A stretch of 64,000 nucleotides of DNA from Pseudeuparius sepicola (GCA_963920635.1 OY987301.1:12182501-12246500), one strand, 5' to 3'; positions 1-11,597 are shown, counted from the stretch's first letter. The notes: generated by a model not told the origin, from the sequence alone. Translations and numbers: made by a program.

Positions 1-53
1 GATAACTAAAATACTGTTGATTTTTCAAAATTTGTTTATTTTAATAAAAAGTC

Positions 54-292
54 CTGGGTTTTCTACCAATATGTATTTAAATAATTATTTTGTGTACAAC
101 GCGTTTCAGCATTTTATGTCATCTTCTGGTACAAAAAATAAGATTTCTTAGATTATCAGTGTTAATTTTTGGTTTTAAATTTGTAAAAACAATAATTTAG
201 ATTTATTTTGTGTTTTGTGTGCTACAGCAACATTAAATTCTTTGCCTTGTACACAAAATAATAATTTAAATACACATTGGTAGAAAACCCAG
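54..292. mobile_element. Foldback MITE, 239 bp
   Basis: Two arms of about 46 bp (54-99 and 247-292) are near-perfect reverse complements. They begin CTGGGTTTTCTACCAAT and run through an AT-rich stretch to GTGTACAA. No coding sequence lies between them. No target duplication is clear, so the superfamily is unknown. Seen directly: the inverted arms. Inferred: mobility. Confidence 0.75.
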
Positions 293-1050
293 AATTTTTT
301 TAAAAATTATATGTGTTTGTGACTATGATCTTATCTTCGAACCGTATAAGGTTGTTTACAATACCTAATGTTATTTCACACCCAAAGATTGTATCTCTAT
401 AGTTTATCTTTATATGCATTACAGGCCAACGCCTAGCCTATACGTAACGCACCCATTCGGTAATAAAATTCCGGTATTATCGCAGAAAAACTGAAATTAG
501 GAAATCGATTTCTCCAATTTCCATAATCAACGCCCTTAATTCAGCCAGCATAAAAAGTCCTCGCATATTACGTGGAAAATTCGTTTCGTTCAAGCCTCGT
601 TGCTTTTGTTTTCCCGCTTAAAACTCCGCATTAATTTCGCGTATGAAGCAAAAAATGTTAATGGAAGTTGCCAGACTGCTGTATGTATAGTGCACCTGTG
701 TCTTATCTTTCTGGATATGGAATGTGGAATTATTGTGTGAAAATGTTAAATTTCGCGGTATCATCAGCATACATAAACCGGCATTTCTATATGCATTAAA
801 ATTTTAAATTACATATAATAAGGCTGATGTTCACAAACTTCTGTTTAAACGACATAAAAACTATATAACCTCCAAATTAAATCGGTGAAATACAAGCTGT
901 CCTTTGTTCGTATTACCATACTAGAGTTATATTATAACTAGCTTATATTTTATATATAGGTATATATAGGTATATATACTAGGTTATATTTTACCATAAC
1001 TAGGTTATATTTTATATAAATATAACTTTGTAAGCATTTCTAATTAAAAC
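293..1050. other. AT-rich non-coding stretch with short tandem repeat
   Basis: No gene is seen. At about 925-1025 the phrase taactaggttatatttta recurs about three times with interspersed tatataggtatata units, forming an imperfect short tandem repeat. The rest looks like unique intronic or intergenic DNA. Confidence 0.5.
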
Positions 1051-1100
1051 ATTTTTCTTTCAGGTAAGTTGGATTATCTTCAGATGAGAAAACAGTAAGT
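1051..1100 (+). promoter_or_regulatory. Candidate recursive splice site with 31-nt RS exon (site 1)
   Basis: A pyrimidine-rich tract ending in TTTCAG is joined directly to GTAAGTT, so acceptor and regenerated donor abut at 1063/1064. Exactly 31 nt later (exon 1064-1094) a second strong donor GTAAGTAC starts at 1095. Known: ratchet points in giant insect introns have the form Y-rich NCAG|GTAAGT, with a downstream donor defining a recursive exon. The same design with the same 31-nt length occurs at 24980. If used, it places this DNA in an intron of a plus-strand gene. It could be chance, or a normal microexon. Confidence 0.5.
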
Positions 1101-2060
1101 ACTTAAGGTACCGGTAGCAGGGGTATTTTGCATTAGGAAATTTTGAAAACTGGATTTTTTTATTTTGCATGAATTTTGCCAATATACAGTATCTCCGCGG
1201 TTATAGAGTGGACAAGAATAAAAATAAATAATAATTTTTAATTCAAAATGGCTTTACTTAATAATAATTATAATTATCGTTAACGTAATTTACTCTTACA
1301 TAATTTTCTCTAACCGTGGACAGACTGTATATAACCAATATAAAAAATCTAATCCAAAAATGTCCTCGTTGTTCGGCAATTATCCAATTTCCATATTTAT
1401 TTTTTTGCCAATTAAAATTGATAATCGTTTTTGTTCAGAATTTGCAGACGTAACCGATTTACCAAAACCGAATTACCGCAAAAAACCCACCCCTCTCCCA
1501 GCGGACATTAGTGGATTTTTTCTCTCATTCATATTCATAATTGCGCCCCGTCAAAACTCAGTTAATCCAAAATCGAGTCAGCAACGGTCTTTCAATCGAA
1601 TTAGCCATTAGCCCCATGACCAGTTGTTTAGCGGTTGGACGGCATTCATAATAATTGGCAATATTATATGGACAAACGTTCACGGCGATTTTAGGAATCC
1701 AGTGCAATTTGTAATCACCGAGAAATTATTTTATGCGAATGCAGGGTTGCAGCCGTTGCATAGGTATCGTTCGAAAATACTTCCGGTATTGAATTGACAG
1801 AATTGACACATTGGTAATTTAGTTCATACTAGAATTCCTGGATTGGGAGAGTTAAGGCAACATAGTCACTTTTTAATACAAATATGCGGTGTTTCACAAT
1901 ATTTGCAAAAGTGTGTTGACAGTAGTAGTGGCGCCGAATAAAAGAAAAGTGTATGCTTGAGATTAAAAAAGTTATTGCTAAATATTAGACATAAATAAAT
2001 AGCTAGTTTACGGATGTGTAGTTTTACTTAGTAGATAAAATAGTGAGTTTTGCAGCCAGA
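1101..2060. other. No gene seen
   Basis: AT-rich, low-copy-looking DNA. An 83-codon open frame at 1360-1611 has no recognisable domain and is probably accidental. No inverted or tandem repeat stands out. Confidence 0.5.
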
Positions 2061-2077
2061 AAGGTATATATGACTTC

Positions 2078-2122
2078 TTTTTATAATACCGAGCTTTCGG
2101 TCTACTTCGTGACCTTCATCAG
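2078..2122 (-). other. Hammerhead-like motif (CTGATGA / GAAA) on minus strand
   Basis: Read on the minus strand, CTGATGA is followed by A, a GGTC...GACC hairpin and then GAAAG. This resembles the hammerhead ribozyme core carried by Penelope-like and other retroelements. The extra A between the core and stem II departs from the active consensus, and no matching stem I or cleavage triplet is evident. It is therefore at best a decayed or non-canonical copy. A second such motif with a different but paired stem lies at 31196. Confidence 0.3.
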
Positions 2123-2780
2123 GGCTAGAAATTTTTTAAAATTATTAGAAAATATTGAGAAAAGGTTGAATTAATTATTAAGATTTTTTCTCTATGTAAT
2201 ATTGAAACAAATCTTAATAAAAGGTTATTTCTTGAAATGGTTGAAATTAATAATGATAACAAGTCAATAAATAAAAAAACAGACATCAAAGATTTAAGTT
2301 CCATATACTGGTTTATTTTATCTTTAAATAATTCTAATAACAATACATCTATTAATATTTCATTGTAACTCTTACATCTTATAATAATTATATAAAAATT
2401 TGGATTTCCAGAATGTTGTAATATAGCCTTATATCACACTAAGGTTATTTCTAACCTTGTATCACACCAAGTTTTCTGACACTTTTTGATGATAACCTAA
2501 AAAACATTTTTTCTTATTATAAATTTATCTTTTGTTTTTTGAAACTAAATTACCTTATTAACAAAAAAAAACAATTACAAACAAAATTGACGGTATAAAT
2601 TTTCACACGAAATTATGTAAAAACCTTTTTCTGACCCTTTTAAACCTAAAATCTATCTGGTTTTAATATTGGTAAAACTTCAACATAATTGTGAGTAAAA
2701 TTTCAACCTTTGACATTTATTGCATCGATATAATTCGATTAGATGATACATTTTTTAATCTGAAAATTATAAATATTTCT
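2123..2780. other. AT-rich stretch, no gene seen
   Basis: Long A/T runs and scattered open frames of about 70 codons without recognisable content. No clear repeat boundaries. Confidence 0.5.
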
Positions 2781-2799
2781 AGTTATAACAGTATCTGCG

Positions 2800-3660
2800 A
2801 TAACAGTGTACTCCGATCACATCGATATTTGCTCGGCAGTGGAACCACGCCCACCAAACAGTCACTGCGATCGCAGTCGAGTGCTATGTGAAACCGCCTC
2901 CATAGGCGTAAGTATAGAGTAGAGAGAGTACGTCGGCGCGCGCCGAATGTCGGGCATGGGCGAAAATAGCGTAAATAGCGCAAAAATCTTTTAAAATTTC
3001 GGTTTTTCCACGGGTTTTCGCGAAGTTTCGATGTTGCAAAAGGTGCAAAATAGTGTGGTGATTAGTTTGAGCCCTACAGTAAAATTCATCCAGATTACAA
3101 CCACAAATATCGTCGTGAAACAATTAGCTTTAGCTGATATTACTAAAAGAGTTACATGCTTTGAACATACAGTGTGTTTCTTGATGCAGCAATTTAATTA
3201 GTTTAAATCAATATCATAAATTATTTTGGAGGAATATTTTCGAGTTACGATCCTCGTGATTGCCTCTAATTTGACGTAAAGTTGGACAAAACAGCAAGCC
3301 ATGATACACACCAACAACTACGCCACACCGAACCCCGAACACCCCGATCGCACCCCCGAAAAACTCGAAGATCCCGCGATAAACAAAACGTTATAACGGC
3401 CGGGAGGGAGCGCGCATGCGCGGCGTCCGCTCGCCCCCTGCGATCCGTCGACGAGGGTTGAGGCGCCGATCAGAGGGTGAAGGCCTGCCGGTGGGTGCGT
3501 CGTGCCGTGCGCCCTATGACTGTACCGAGATATCCCGTCAGTGCGTTGCGGTATGGGACTTTGGAGGAGACTGTGAGAGGTATCGGAGAATTGTGGGGGG
3601 AAGGTGGCGTTTCGGCACTCATGAATGGGATCCTCGTTGACGAAAGCTAGCCGAGTAAGT
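2800..3660 (+). promoter_or_regulatory. CpG-rich promoter-like block with candidate first exon
   Basis: Base composition shifts sharply to CpG-rich. The block contains an NRF-1-like palindrome (GCGCATGCGC near 3412-3421), a GCGATCGC palindrome, and a TCAGT initiator-like element near 3538 with AGAC about 29 nt downstream. It ends at a strong donor, CCGA|GTAAGT, at 3655; another GTAAGT lies at about 2901. Together these suggest a promoter and a first exon of roughly 3540-3654 on the plus strand, possibly an alternative start of the gene whose intron fills the window. A 74-codon frame across it (3416-3640) has no recognisable domain. Inference only; no transcript is known. Confidence 0.4.
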
Positions 3661-4182
3661 AACGTCTTAAATATATTTAAAAAAAAAACTAAAGTTTAAT
3701 AAACGACTGGTATATGTAGAATTTTTGTGTACGGCGCGTGCACACACTGTTATTGGCAAAAAATTATTATACGGAATTTGGTTTTGTAGATACATAATTA
3801 TTGGCATTTTTTTTTCATTTGATTTTCTAATTTCCATTTATTTAATGTAACTATTTATTTCGTCATACATATAATCTTTGTTGTTACCGAGGCCTGCAAG
3901 GCCGAGCCAATTAAAACATAGAGCTTTCCAACAATTTTCTTTGAACTTTACATTTCTGTCTCAGATTTTGGTACTTTTCCAATGAGAATTTTCTCGTACG
4001 ATCGTTAGTGGAAATTATTTCCATCATACTACTTGTATCCAATAATAATGCACACACCAACTTGCCAAAATTGGTCTGTTTTGACTATGTAGGTATACAG
4101 TGTATCTGTTTTTTCATCTTAACACCTCTAAAAATCTAAGTAGGCTGCCGGAATAGAACGGAACAATTTTTGGTATTATTTC
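3661..4182. other. No gene seen
   Basis: AT-rich DNA following the candidate donor at 3655, consistent with intron. No repeat edges or conserved motifs noticed. Confidence 0.5.
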
Positions 4183-5023
4183 AATCGAAAAAAGTACACC
4201 TTAGGATTATTCGGCATCCCTCAAACAAGTCATGTGGTATGTAGTTATTTTGATGAAAAAATATGCGTTCATTATTTGTCTGTGATGCCAAACTTTGAGA
4301 AAGTGAATAATTCAAATTCGTGGCATAAAAGTAAGGTGCTATGAAATCAAAAACAAATGGCGTTCAGAGCATCAACCAATATGTCAAAAAGGATTTAATG
4401 CTCATTAAAAATTTGGACCACATTACTAAAACTTCGATCTTCTATTGTAAATTAAGTACATAACATGTTGTGTTCAAACTAAATACTTGAATTTTTGTAG
4501 GAGCTATCACATAATGTGACAGAATTGATTTTTAAACGCCTACATTTTTAAAGAATGAATAATTTTTTTAAAGAAATGCTCCACACGAATTGAAATTTTT
4601 AACTTATTATTTTAGATATGGCAAATAATAAGAAAGAAGACTATAACATTTATTTATTAAAAAGTACATTATTTGTTTGAAGCAAATAAAATTTAATTTA
4701 AAACAATTAAGTCTGTTATTTCACAAATATAATAATAATACATAATATTATAAAAAAATATTTTTTGTTAATTAATTTTTTAGCAAGGCGGTATTTCTTT
4801 TACAGTACCCAAATCCATTCACAAGTGTAATTCGACATTGAAGTATGTTCTGAGCGTCATTTGTTTTGATTGCATAGCACCCTAGATTCGTACCACGAAT
4901 TTGAATTATTAACTATTTTAAAGACTGGCACCACCCAAAAAAACAACGAATGTAAATGTTCAAAATTACCACAAGACTATTTTGAGGGATGCCGAATAAT
5001 CCTACGGTGTTATTGTTTCGATT
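4183..5023. mobile_element. Foldback element, family A copy 1 (841 bp)
   Basis: Long inverted arms: AATCGAAA...ACACCTTAGGATTATTCGG at the left (4183-4400) answers ...CCGAATAATCCTACGGTGT..CGATT at the right (4810-5023). The arms also share GAATTTGAATTATT blocks and a GAGCGTCATTTG-type block. The middle is AT-rich and non-coding. A second, interrupted copy lies at 60920-62161. No clear target duplication. Confidence 0.75.
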
Positions 5024-5261
5024 AAAAACATATAGTTGGAACAGAAACTTAAAAATCTCATAATTCTAAACCTAAACAACTTTTCGTAATACCTACATGT
5101 TTTCTCTAAAATTACTCTTGAGCCATTTTCATTTTTCGAATCCCTCCCATATACCTACGAAATAAGATATTCAAATTTCGGTTACAAAAAGTTAAAAAAT
5201 CCTATATTGTGCGTACTTTCTACCGGACACTGTACGAGTTATGTGTTTATGCTTTAAGCCG

Positions 5262-5758
5262 GTTTTTACACTTAGCAATTTATTGTTCAATATGTTTTAA
5301 AATGTATTGATCAATTTCTTCTGACAATATAGAAATTTGTCGATTTTGACACCGACCATTTTACACATTTCAAGAAATTGATCAATTTATTGGTCAATTT
5401 CAGCCCTGCCAACCTCCCAAATGATATTTCATATTGCAGTTGGCATTGTTGACAGAGTTATATATTATTTTTCATACACGATTTTTAGCCATATACCTGC
5501 CTACTTCCCTTTTGCAATGCAATAATAACAATAACATAACGCCAAAATCGTGATATGTTTGAGTTTGACATTGAAAAAATAACTAAAATTGGTACACCTG
5601 AATAGATAAAAGAAATTACTAGATTTTCCTCAAACTTGAAGAAGAAATTAGAACCAGTCCTATTCTCCTCAATTTATTGTCAATTTCTACATCTAACAAG
5701 TCAACTTGATCAATTTCTTGATCAACTTATTGATGAAAAAATTGCTAAGTGCAATACC
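5262..5758. mobile_element. TIR element (MITE), about 495 bp
   Basis: The left end, TTACACTTAGCAATTTATTG, is matched in reverse complement by the right end, AAAAATTGCTAAGTGCAA. Inside both ends lie TGATCAATTTCTT-type subterminal repeats in opposite orientation. No open frame of note; superfamily unknown. Confidence 0.6.
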
Positions 5759-5889
5759 ATGGTTACATGGGTGCTCAAGTTGAGATGTCCCACGTTTTAA
5801 AGTTATCAAACAAATTATACCCTCGTAGCAAAGTAGTAGGCATACACCGCGTTTTACAAAGTCCTCTAGATATTCGTTCTATTTAACAC

Positions 5890-5945
5890 TGGCCTCGCTC
5901 ATGACTAAATTGATGTTTATAAAACTTGTTGCATATTATCTGTGA
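5890..5945 (+). repeat. Fragment related to the 53.2-54.0 kb repeat
   Basis: The stretch with CTCATGACTAAA, then AAAACTTGT and GCATA, follows the same order and spacing as the right end of the TIR element at 53224-54030. Probably a relic end of that family. Confidence 0.4.
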
Positions 5946-5959
5946 AAATGCGAGTCACC

Positions 5960-6790
5960 CAGCTTCCAAAACACCAAAAGCCCACCCCACCCCTTGTCTC
6001 TTCAGCCGACCTTCTTATGCGCATCCACACCGCCACTGACTTGTAAAGGGTTACTCCCTCTACTCCCTCATAAACTATACAGGGCATCCCGGCGACTCAC
6101 TATGTGCATCTCGCTGTTTGTTTTGGCTGAACGCGAGACGTCGTGGGGGCAAAAGCGATTACCGCCCGAGGCCGCAGTCTAGATAACACCCGGAAGTTGG
6201 CCGCTGTTTACCTAACGGCTTATTAGACATGAAGGGATGCCGAGTAATTGTTACCTAACCTCTATAATCTCTTATGGAGTCGGGAGGGGGGGGGGGGGAA
6301 GGGGGAACTGACATTATGGATTGGATACCTACAATATCAATCGCAATAATATCGTCGCTGAGAGTAAAAGGGTAGGTCTCCCCTGCTGCTCTAAAGTTCG
6401 GTAACTGCACACCAGGTCCACATACACCCAGAGAGCTATTTGTTTTATTTATTGCGGACCTGCCCATGCTAATTACCTCTGGCTGGGCCTGTAATCTAAT
6501 ACAAATTATAACGGCGGGGTGGGGGCTGGACCGCGTGTAAGTAATTTAAAATTTATGGCGCCGGCTGACCCGCGCACCCTTCCCCAAGCGAAAACGGGAA
6601 ATGATTCGAGATTTTGGGCAGGGGGGCTGTTTTATGAAATTTGGGGAATTTATGTTTGGGACGCAGCCAGGGCCAGATGTGTTACGGGGGTTGAATTTTG
6701 GAGGTAATGCCCTTTCGAAAATAACCCCGATATTTTTTAAACGTCAAAAAAACGGACCGAATTCACATCGTATTTATTTTTAAGAGTGCT
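5960..6790. other. Base-balanced low-copy block with poly-G tract
   Basis: No gene. Base composition is more balanced than the AT-rich flanks. An uninterrupted G-tract lies at about 6285-6300 (polypurine to about 6306). Open frames of 60-70 codons have no domain signal. It could be conserved non-coding DNA; a species comparison would decide. Confidence 0.4.
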
Positions 6791-7385
6791 AGCAACATTT
6801 TTCCCGGGCAAATTATTATTCCCTTCAAATGAAATTTCTCAAGCGTTACCAATAATTTCATTACTCAGTTCACTGTGCCTGTGGCTTTCCTACTACATTA
6901 GATTATATTAATTTTACGAGGTAATATCGAACCATGAGAAGCTACTTGCATCGAAGATAAACTATTATACGATCGCGAGAATCCACGATTCGCCAAATTT
7001 ATAGACTCATCAACATTTTAACGCTTGAACATAAAACTGACACGAACCAGACGTCTGAAGCAAACGATAAGTAAGCGGCAATTCTTTCGGACTCTGCACT
7101 AGACGGCCTCTAAATGTCAAGAGCTCAGGTTTATAGTTGGAGAACAGGAGAAGCCGTAATAACCTTGTTGAAATAAAAAATTTAATTAGTAATGCTGTTT
7201 GTAAGGCTAGCGCAGAGTACCTGAGTAGATATGTTATTTCTTAAAATCATACAAAATACCTAACGTCAACTTTTTCGTAGATATTATTAATGTGATTTTG
7301 ACAACTTTGGAAAGTTACTAAAAACTAGTTACTAGTTAGGTTACTAGTAAAAATTGTACTGTGCTTATTTTCGCCCATTTATAAT
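6791..7385. other. No gene seen
   Basis: Ordinary AT-rich sequence without visible repeats. Short actagttactag-like duplications near 7320-7350 only. Confidence 0.5.
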
Positions 7386-7680
7386 ATAACTAGCAATTCG
7401 CCCACCTGCGCTGGCGCACAGGGTGGGCGTATCCAAGTGCCTTCGGCAGGCGGCGGCTGTGCCGCCGCAACCTTCTTTTTATAAGTAACTCGCGCGTGGT
7501 TCGCCACCATGGAAGTTCGGCCGCTTCTCGGCCTCACGTCCCCCTCGCGACGGATACCCTTCGTCTTATTGCCGCACTCGGCCTACGGCCTCGCGCGTCA
7601 ATTTTGGCGCCTCGCTTCGCTCGTCGCATTTGGCGCCACACTCGGCCTTCGGCCTCGTGCGGCGCTCCCTTGTTTATATT
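7386..7680 (+). repeat. Short CpG-rich island with reiterated CTCGGCCTNCGGCCTCG
   Basis: A sharply bounded block of about 290 bp, very rich in CpG, in an AT-rich setting. It contains diverged copies of CACTCGGCCTWCGGCCTCG and of TTTGGCGCC, plus mini-palindromes such as GCCTTCGGC and CTTCGCTCG. The composition suggests a dispersed transposable-element module rather than a host promoter. Open frames here are low-complexity and not believed. Confidence 0.45.
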
Positions 7681-7699
7681 ATAATAATTTTGACATCAG

Positions 7700-8400
7700 T
7701 GATATTTATACCAATATCACCCTATATCCCACACTTTTTTTAAAGAAACCCTACCCTCCGAGAATCCCATGAATATTTCTTGAGATTGTCCCCGTATTTC
7801 TCAACTGAAACTTTCCAAATTGTCACCGTCTATAACGAACACCTCATCCCATTCTTCCGTCCGCCGTTATTTTTCCTCTCCGGGCAGAAACATTTCGGCG
7901 GTAATTCTGAAGTATCCGCGCAAAGCCCCGAAACGTAATAGCTCCTGGAGAACGGCGCGAGATCCCGTCAAACTATAATAAGAATGTGGGGCCTCAGACA
8001 AGCCAAGGCCCCCAGCTCTAATCGATATGGACGCTCCTCCCTGGGCGGCCATTGATTTTAAACCTGTGTCGTCTGGAGGACTATAAAGTATAGCCAGACT
8101 TCCAGCGCGCGGGCTTCTTTTCATACCCCCCGGGTTCTTTATGTCGGGAAAGGGCTGGTCGGGTCGCGACGGAGAAAGTTGACATTCTGGCCGGGTTCGA
8201 GGAGAAGTGTGCATTTTCAAAGGGGCGAGAATGTTTTTGAGAACAAAGTGACGGCACAAAGAAAATATGCTTGTGTAGGAATATTCGTATTCTAAGATTT
8301 GGTTAGAATCAATGTAGTCATTAACTACTACTACTGTCGGAATTAGTATGTACAAGGTGTTCATACTTATTTTTTACCCCCTCCCTTTAACTTTTTTTTG
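7700..8400. other. Low-copy block, long open frame not believed
   Basis: Base-balanced sequence. A 165-codon frame on the minus strand (7867-8364) is the longest in the window. It shows no signal peptide, domain or splice context that I recognise, and the amino-acid mix looks random in its C-terminal half. Treated as non-coding. Confidence 0.4.
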
Positions 8401-9149
8401 ACATATAACCATGGATATACTGTATAAATACACCATTATATTCGCCCTTAGCTAACTCACTGATTTGTGCCTTCCCCCATTCCAAAATTTATGTAAATAT
8501 TGCCGGATTTAAAATGAAATAATTGATTAGTGTTTGCACTGCACCACTCTGGATAAGGTGGACGTTTTATCTGGAAATGGAAACCACCAGCGAAGGTAGA
8601 ACACACCCCATAACCTTTTATATTTAAACTTGAAAAGCCCTGTTTTAAAACCTGAAAACTGCAGAGTTAAGTAGAGTACTCACTGATTATTGCTATACTA
8701 AAAGGTTCCCTTGGAATTCTACAAACCGCGAACGTCGTATTATAAAAGTTGAGTTTTCGTTTCAACGCCCATGAAGATTTTCCGCGTTATAAAACTGACA
8801 GTTTTGACATTTAGATGGTGTTCAAGACAAAAGCGTTGAGCCTGGCTTTTAGTAATAAGAGCGGCCACTTGAGTCTACCTCAGACGTCTGGCGCTTATTA
8901 CGGCTTTATATCTGGTTGTAAAATGATTACGAGTCTATAAATTTTGTGCAATGCTTCTCCTTTAAGGGCGTAATACAATTTGATCAGGGGTTAGTTGTTA
9001 GTTGGAAGTCGACTGAGGTTGAAAAATACGAATGGGTCTTTTTCATTAGGTTGTGGTTAGATCATTTATTGTATGATTAGAAGGAAAGAACATGACATGT
9101 CTATTTTCTACTTTCGTGTAGTAGCGCCTGGATTTTTTGGATTAATGGA
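8401..9149. other. No gene seen
   Basis: Mixed AT-rich and unique-looking sequence up to the edge of the palindromic composite. No repeat recognised. Confidence 0.5.
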
Positions 9150-9358
9150 TTAATAAGTCCGGGCACTCGGCTTTGTGTAAACAAACGTTTCCCTCTTGCC
9201 CTCTCACGCTCCCCTCCTCATCGAGCCGATCGATATCTTATAATATAAGAAAATAAGCTCTACACAGTGTAGCTGAGAGCGGTTCGTTCGCATTCTACCG
9301 GGTGCGCGCAAAATATTACCGCAAAATATTACCGACCGACCGTGACTGTGTTGTAGTG

Positions 9359-9665
9359 ATGCCTAGTAACGCTTTTTACTGCAGTGCGGATGGCTGTAAA
9401 ACCAGTTCAAAAGACTATTATTACCTTTTTTTATATATATATACTAAAGACCCTGAAAGGTAAGATTGAGTTTGAGGTACCTACCTACAAAAATTAAGAC
9501 ATTTTTATAGATATAATATTAAAATATTGAAAATTTGAAGGTGCCGGCAATGGAAGAATGCCTTAGGGTTCATCGGAGAACATAAATTTGCGAATATTTC
9601 ACATTCCAGTAAAAACTGCTGTCCCCTCGGCTGTCCCATTAAGATTATTGCCAGAAGCTTATGGT
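9359..9665 (+). pseudogene. THAP-domain gene remnant, left arm (exon 1 intact N-terminus)
   Basis: An ATG at 9359 opens MPSNAFYCSADGCK, with the first zinc-ligand pair C-x4-C of a THAP finger. The exon ends ...KDPER at a GTAAGA donor (9460), but a TA-repeat expansion near 9432-9444 breaks the frame before it. Exon 2 begins at 9541 and gives QWKNALG-like residues (the THAP tryptophan). A deletion/rearrangement then removes the C-x2-H part that survives in the right arm. THAP domains bind DNA at transposon ends in P and Kolobok transposases. The rest of the transposase is absent. Clearly non-functional. Confidence 0.65.
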
Positions 9666-10193
9666 AAGACGCATGCTTGTGTAGCGTATGCGTAATATTT
9701 TGTTCTGTATTGTTTAGGTCGATTTAAATATTTTAAAAAGTAGATATTAGTTTAACTCTTTGTCGTTAAATATTTATTTGTTATTTATGTTTTTGTCTGC
9801 TCTATGTTTTATTAGGCTTTATTAAAAATGAACGTAAAACATAAAAAATTGCATTTTTATTCATGTTCCAACCAAAGTGTACAGATATACCTACTTATTA
9901 TGTAGATTCTGGTAATAGCTACCTTGTATTTTAATTCAACTGTACGTAACAAAAACTAACGGTACACTTACCTACACAAATAATGTTGTACCAAAGTCAA
10001 CAAATAGGTATATTTGGTAAATAATGGAAAGTCAATATGAACCTGCCCCCGTATAACTAGCTTGACGGCGATTTCGTTTAGTCGCCCTCGTAAATGCGAA
10101 GCGTGCGAGGTGACGCTGATTTACGACCGGTCGCAAAAGATTGTCGGCTTTTCCGGGAGATCAAAGGAGTGAGCCGACTTTAGTATTTCTAGA

Positions 10194-10760
10194 TATTGCA
10201 TTGCACCCAAAACAAATGCGTCCGTTTCTACCGTAACATTTTCCGCCGCGAAGCGCCGCCAACTTTGTCGCTAATCCCCGGCCTACCGCGACCCCAAACT
10301 TCGTCGGGCACACACGTGCACCGCCGCCCAAGATAAATTCCCCAAGTTCGCGGCGATATCTTTAATCTCGAGCCGGGATTCGGCGCGGCCCGCATAACAA
10401 TGTTCCCCGGGTCCTCGGCCCGCGACTTTACGGTTGCGCGAGGTTAGAATTTAATTAAGGGTTATGTGGAGGCTCAGCCCCCTGCCCCCCCCCGCTCGTT
10501 TACTGCCGCCGTCGATCGTAAAAAGGGCGATAATTAAATAATAAGCGGGAGAACGGCGGGCCCCGATAACTTATGAAGGATGCCGGGGCGTAAAAATGAG
10601 CCAAAGATGCCAATTTGGCGAGATGGCCGTTTTTGAGATGGGAAAGATTGTGGCCGGGTGAGTGAATGTTGAGCAAACTAATAAAGCCGGTCTTAAATAT
10701 CGCATTAAATCTTCAACCGGCAGTCTGCGAAAATTATTGTTTTTGGTCAAGTGCTGAAGA
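10194..10760. other. Base-balanced low-copy block inside the palindrome
   Basis: CpG-containing sequence with a C-tract near 10485, unlike either arm and similar in character to host low-copy blocks elsewhere in the window. Its location between the arms suggests host DNA captured between two inverted copies. No gene is visible. Confidence 0.4.
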
Positions 10761-11126
10761 TTTTACGCATTTTTTTAGCGAGATAGACCAATATTATGTA
10801 GGTATATGTATTGTATTTACATGAAGACAGAGTATGAAGAAAATATACCTGTATTGGCATTAGTAACGAATAAGGAAAAATTCAAGTTTAATTATTGAAT
10901 ATCTTAAATTAGGAAAATAAGTTAATAAGTTATTTACGGGCACAATCTTAACTGCTGTGAATTGTATCCATATTTTATGCCTTGACATTTTCTTTTGGAG
11001 TGTGGTTCAGTCAAAAGAAAATGTTCCTATTGGCGGATTGCATATTAGGTACCTATTAATTTTGTCACTTTAAACATTACCTTGATATTTTTTATTGACT
11101 TTCACACTAATGGGAAATAAAATTGA
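10761..11126. other. AT-rich filler inside composite, no gene seen
   Basis: AT-rich sequence with no recognised feature. Confidence 0.4.
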
Positions 11127-11597
11127 CATGCCACTAAAAACATCCTTTATTATTTATAGTTACGGGTACTAAAAATCTTTCTGTGTTTCATATTCTGGCT
11201 CTGACATTGTAGGTTAGAATTTCCACGTTCGATACTTACATTAAGTCGCTATATGTCGAATTTTGTGGGTTGATGAACAAATAGGAAGTTCACATAACCA
11301 ACAATAATGAATGGTTACCCTACACCCTGTAACCCTTTCTAGTAGCTGTAGAAGACGCCGTAGTCTTCTACATCTCACCGCTACTAACTAATATATCAAT
11401 TGGAATAAATAACACCTAGCCGATGGAACCCGTATCTCCAGTAGCTTAGTTGCCTACGGCCACAGTGGGAGTCCCGGGTTCGAGTCCCGGCTGGAGTGCA
11501 TTTTTTTCAATTGATATCCTTTACCTGACATGCCACTATGACATGCCACTAAAACGTCCTTTATTATTTATAATTACAGGTACTAAAAATCTTTCTG
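11127..11597 (+). repeat. 60-bp direct repeats flanking a tRNA-like module
   Basis: ACATGCCACTAAAA...TCCTTTATTATTTATA...GGTACTAAAAATCTTTCTG occurs at 11127-11184 and again at 11538-11597 with few changes. The unit GACATGCCACT is itself doubled at the second site. Between them lies a perfect 9-bp hairpin (11348-11371) and the tRNA-like sequence at 11436-11496. The 11200-11325 part has an inverted relative at 42078-42195. Confidence 0.6.
11436..11496 (+). ncRNA. tRNA-like sequence lacking a normal anticodon arm
   Basis: A 61-nt module with a 6-bp acceptor stem CTCCAG/CTGGAG, a D-arm GTAG/CTAC, and a perfect T-arm CCGGG-TTCGAGT-CCCGG. The A box TAGCTTAGTTG (11442-11452) and B box GGTTCGAGTCC (11477-11487) both match the Pol III consensus. 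Only about 15 nt remain where the anticodon arm and variable loop should be, so it cannot be a decoding tRNA. A T7 run follows at 11501. The module is flanked by 10-bp inverted repeats ATATCAATTG / CAATTGATAT (11393, 11508). It may be a tRNA pseudogene, a SINE head or a small Pol III RNA. Confidence 0.5.

Noticed and set aside
2078..2122. Active hammerhead ribozyme
   Set aside because: Extra base after CTGATGA, no stem I pairing and no cleavage triplet found; reported only as a motif.
6255..6467. Minus-strand frame across the poly-G tract
   Set aside because: Its poly-proline run is just the homopolymer; no other signal.
7867..8364. 165-codon open frame on the minus strand, the longest in the window
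   Set aside because: No recognisable domain, signal or splice context; lies in balanced DNA where long chance frames are expected.
11436..11496. Functional tRNA gene
   Set aside because: The anticodon arm is too short to decode; kept only as tRNA-like.
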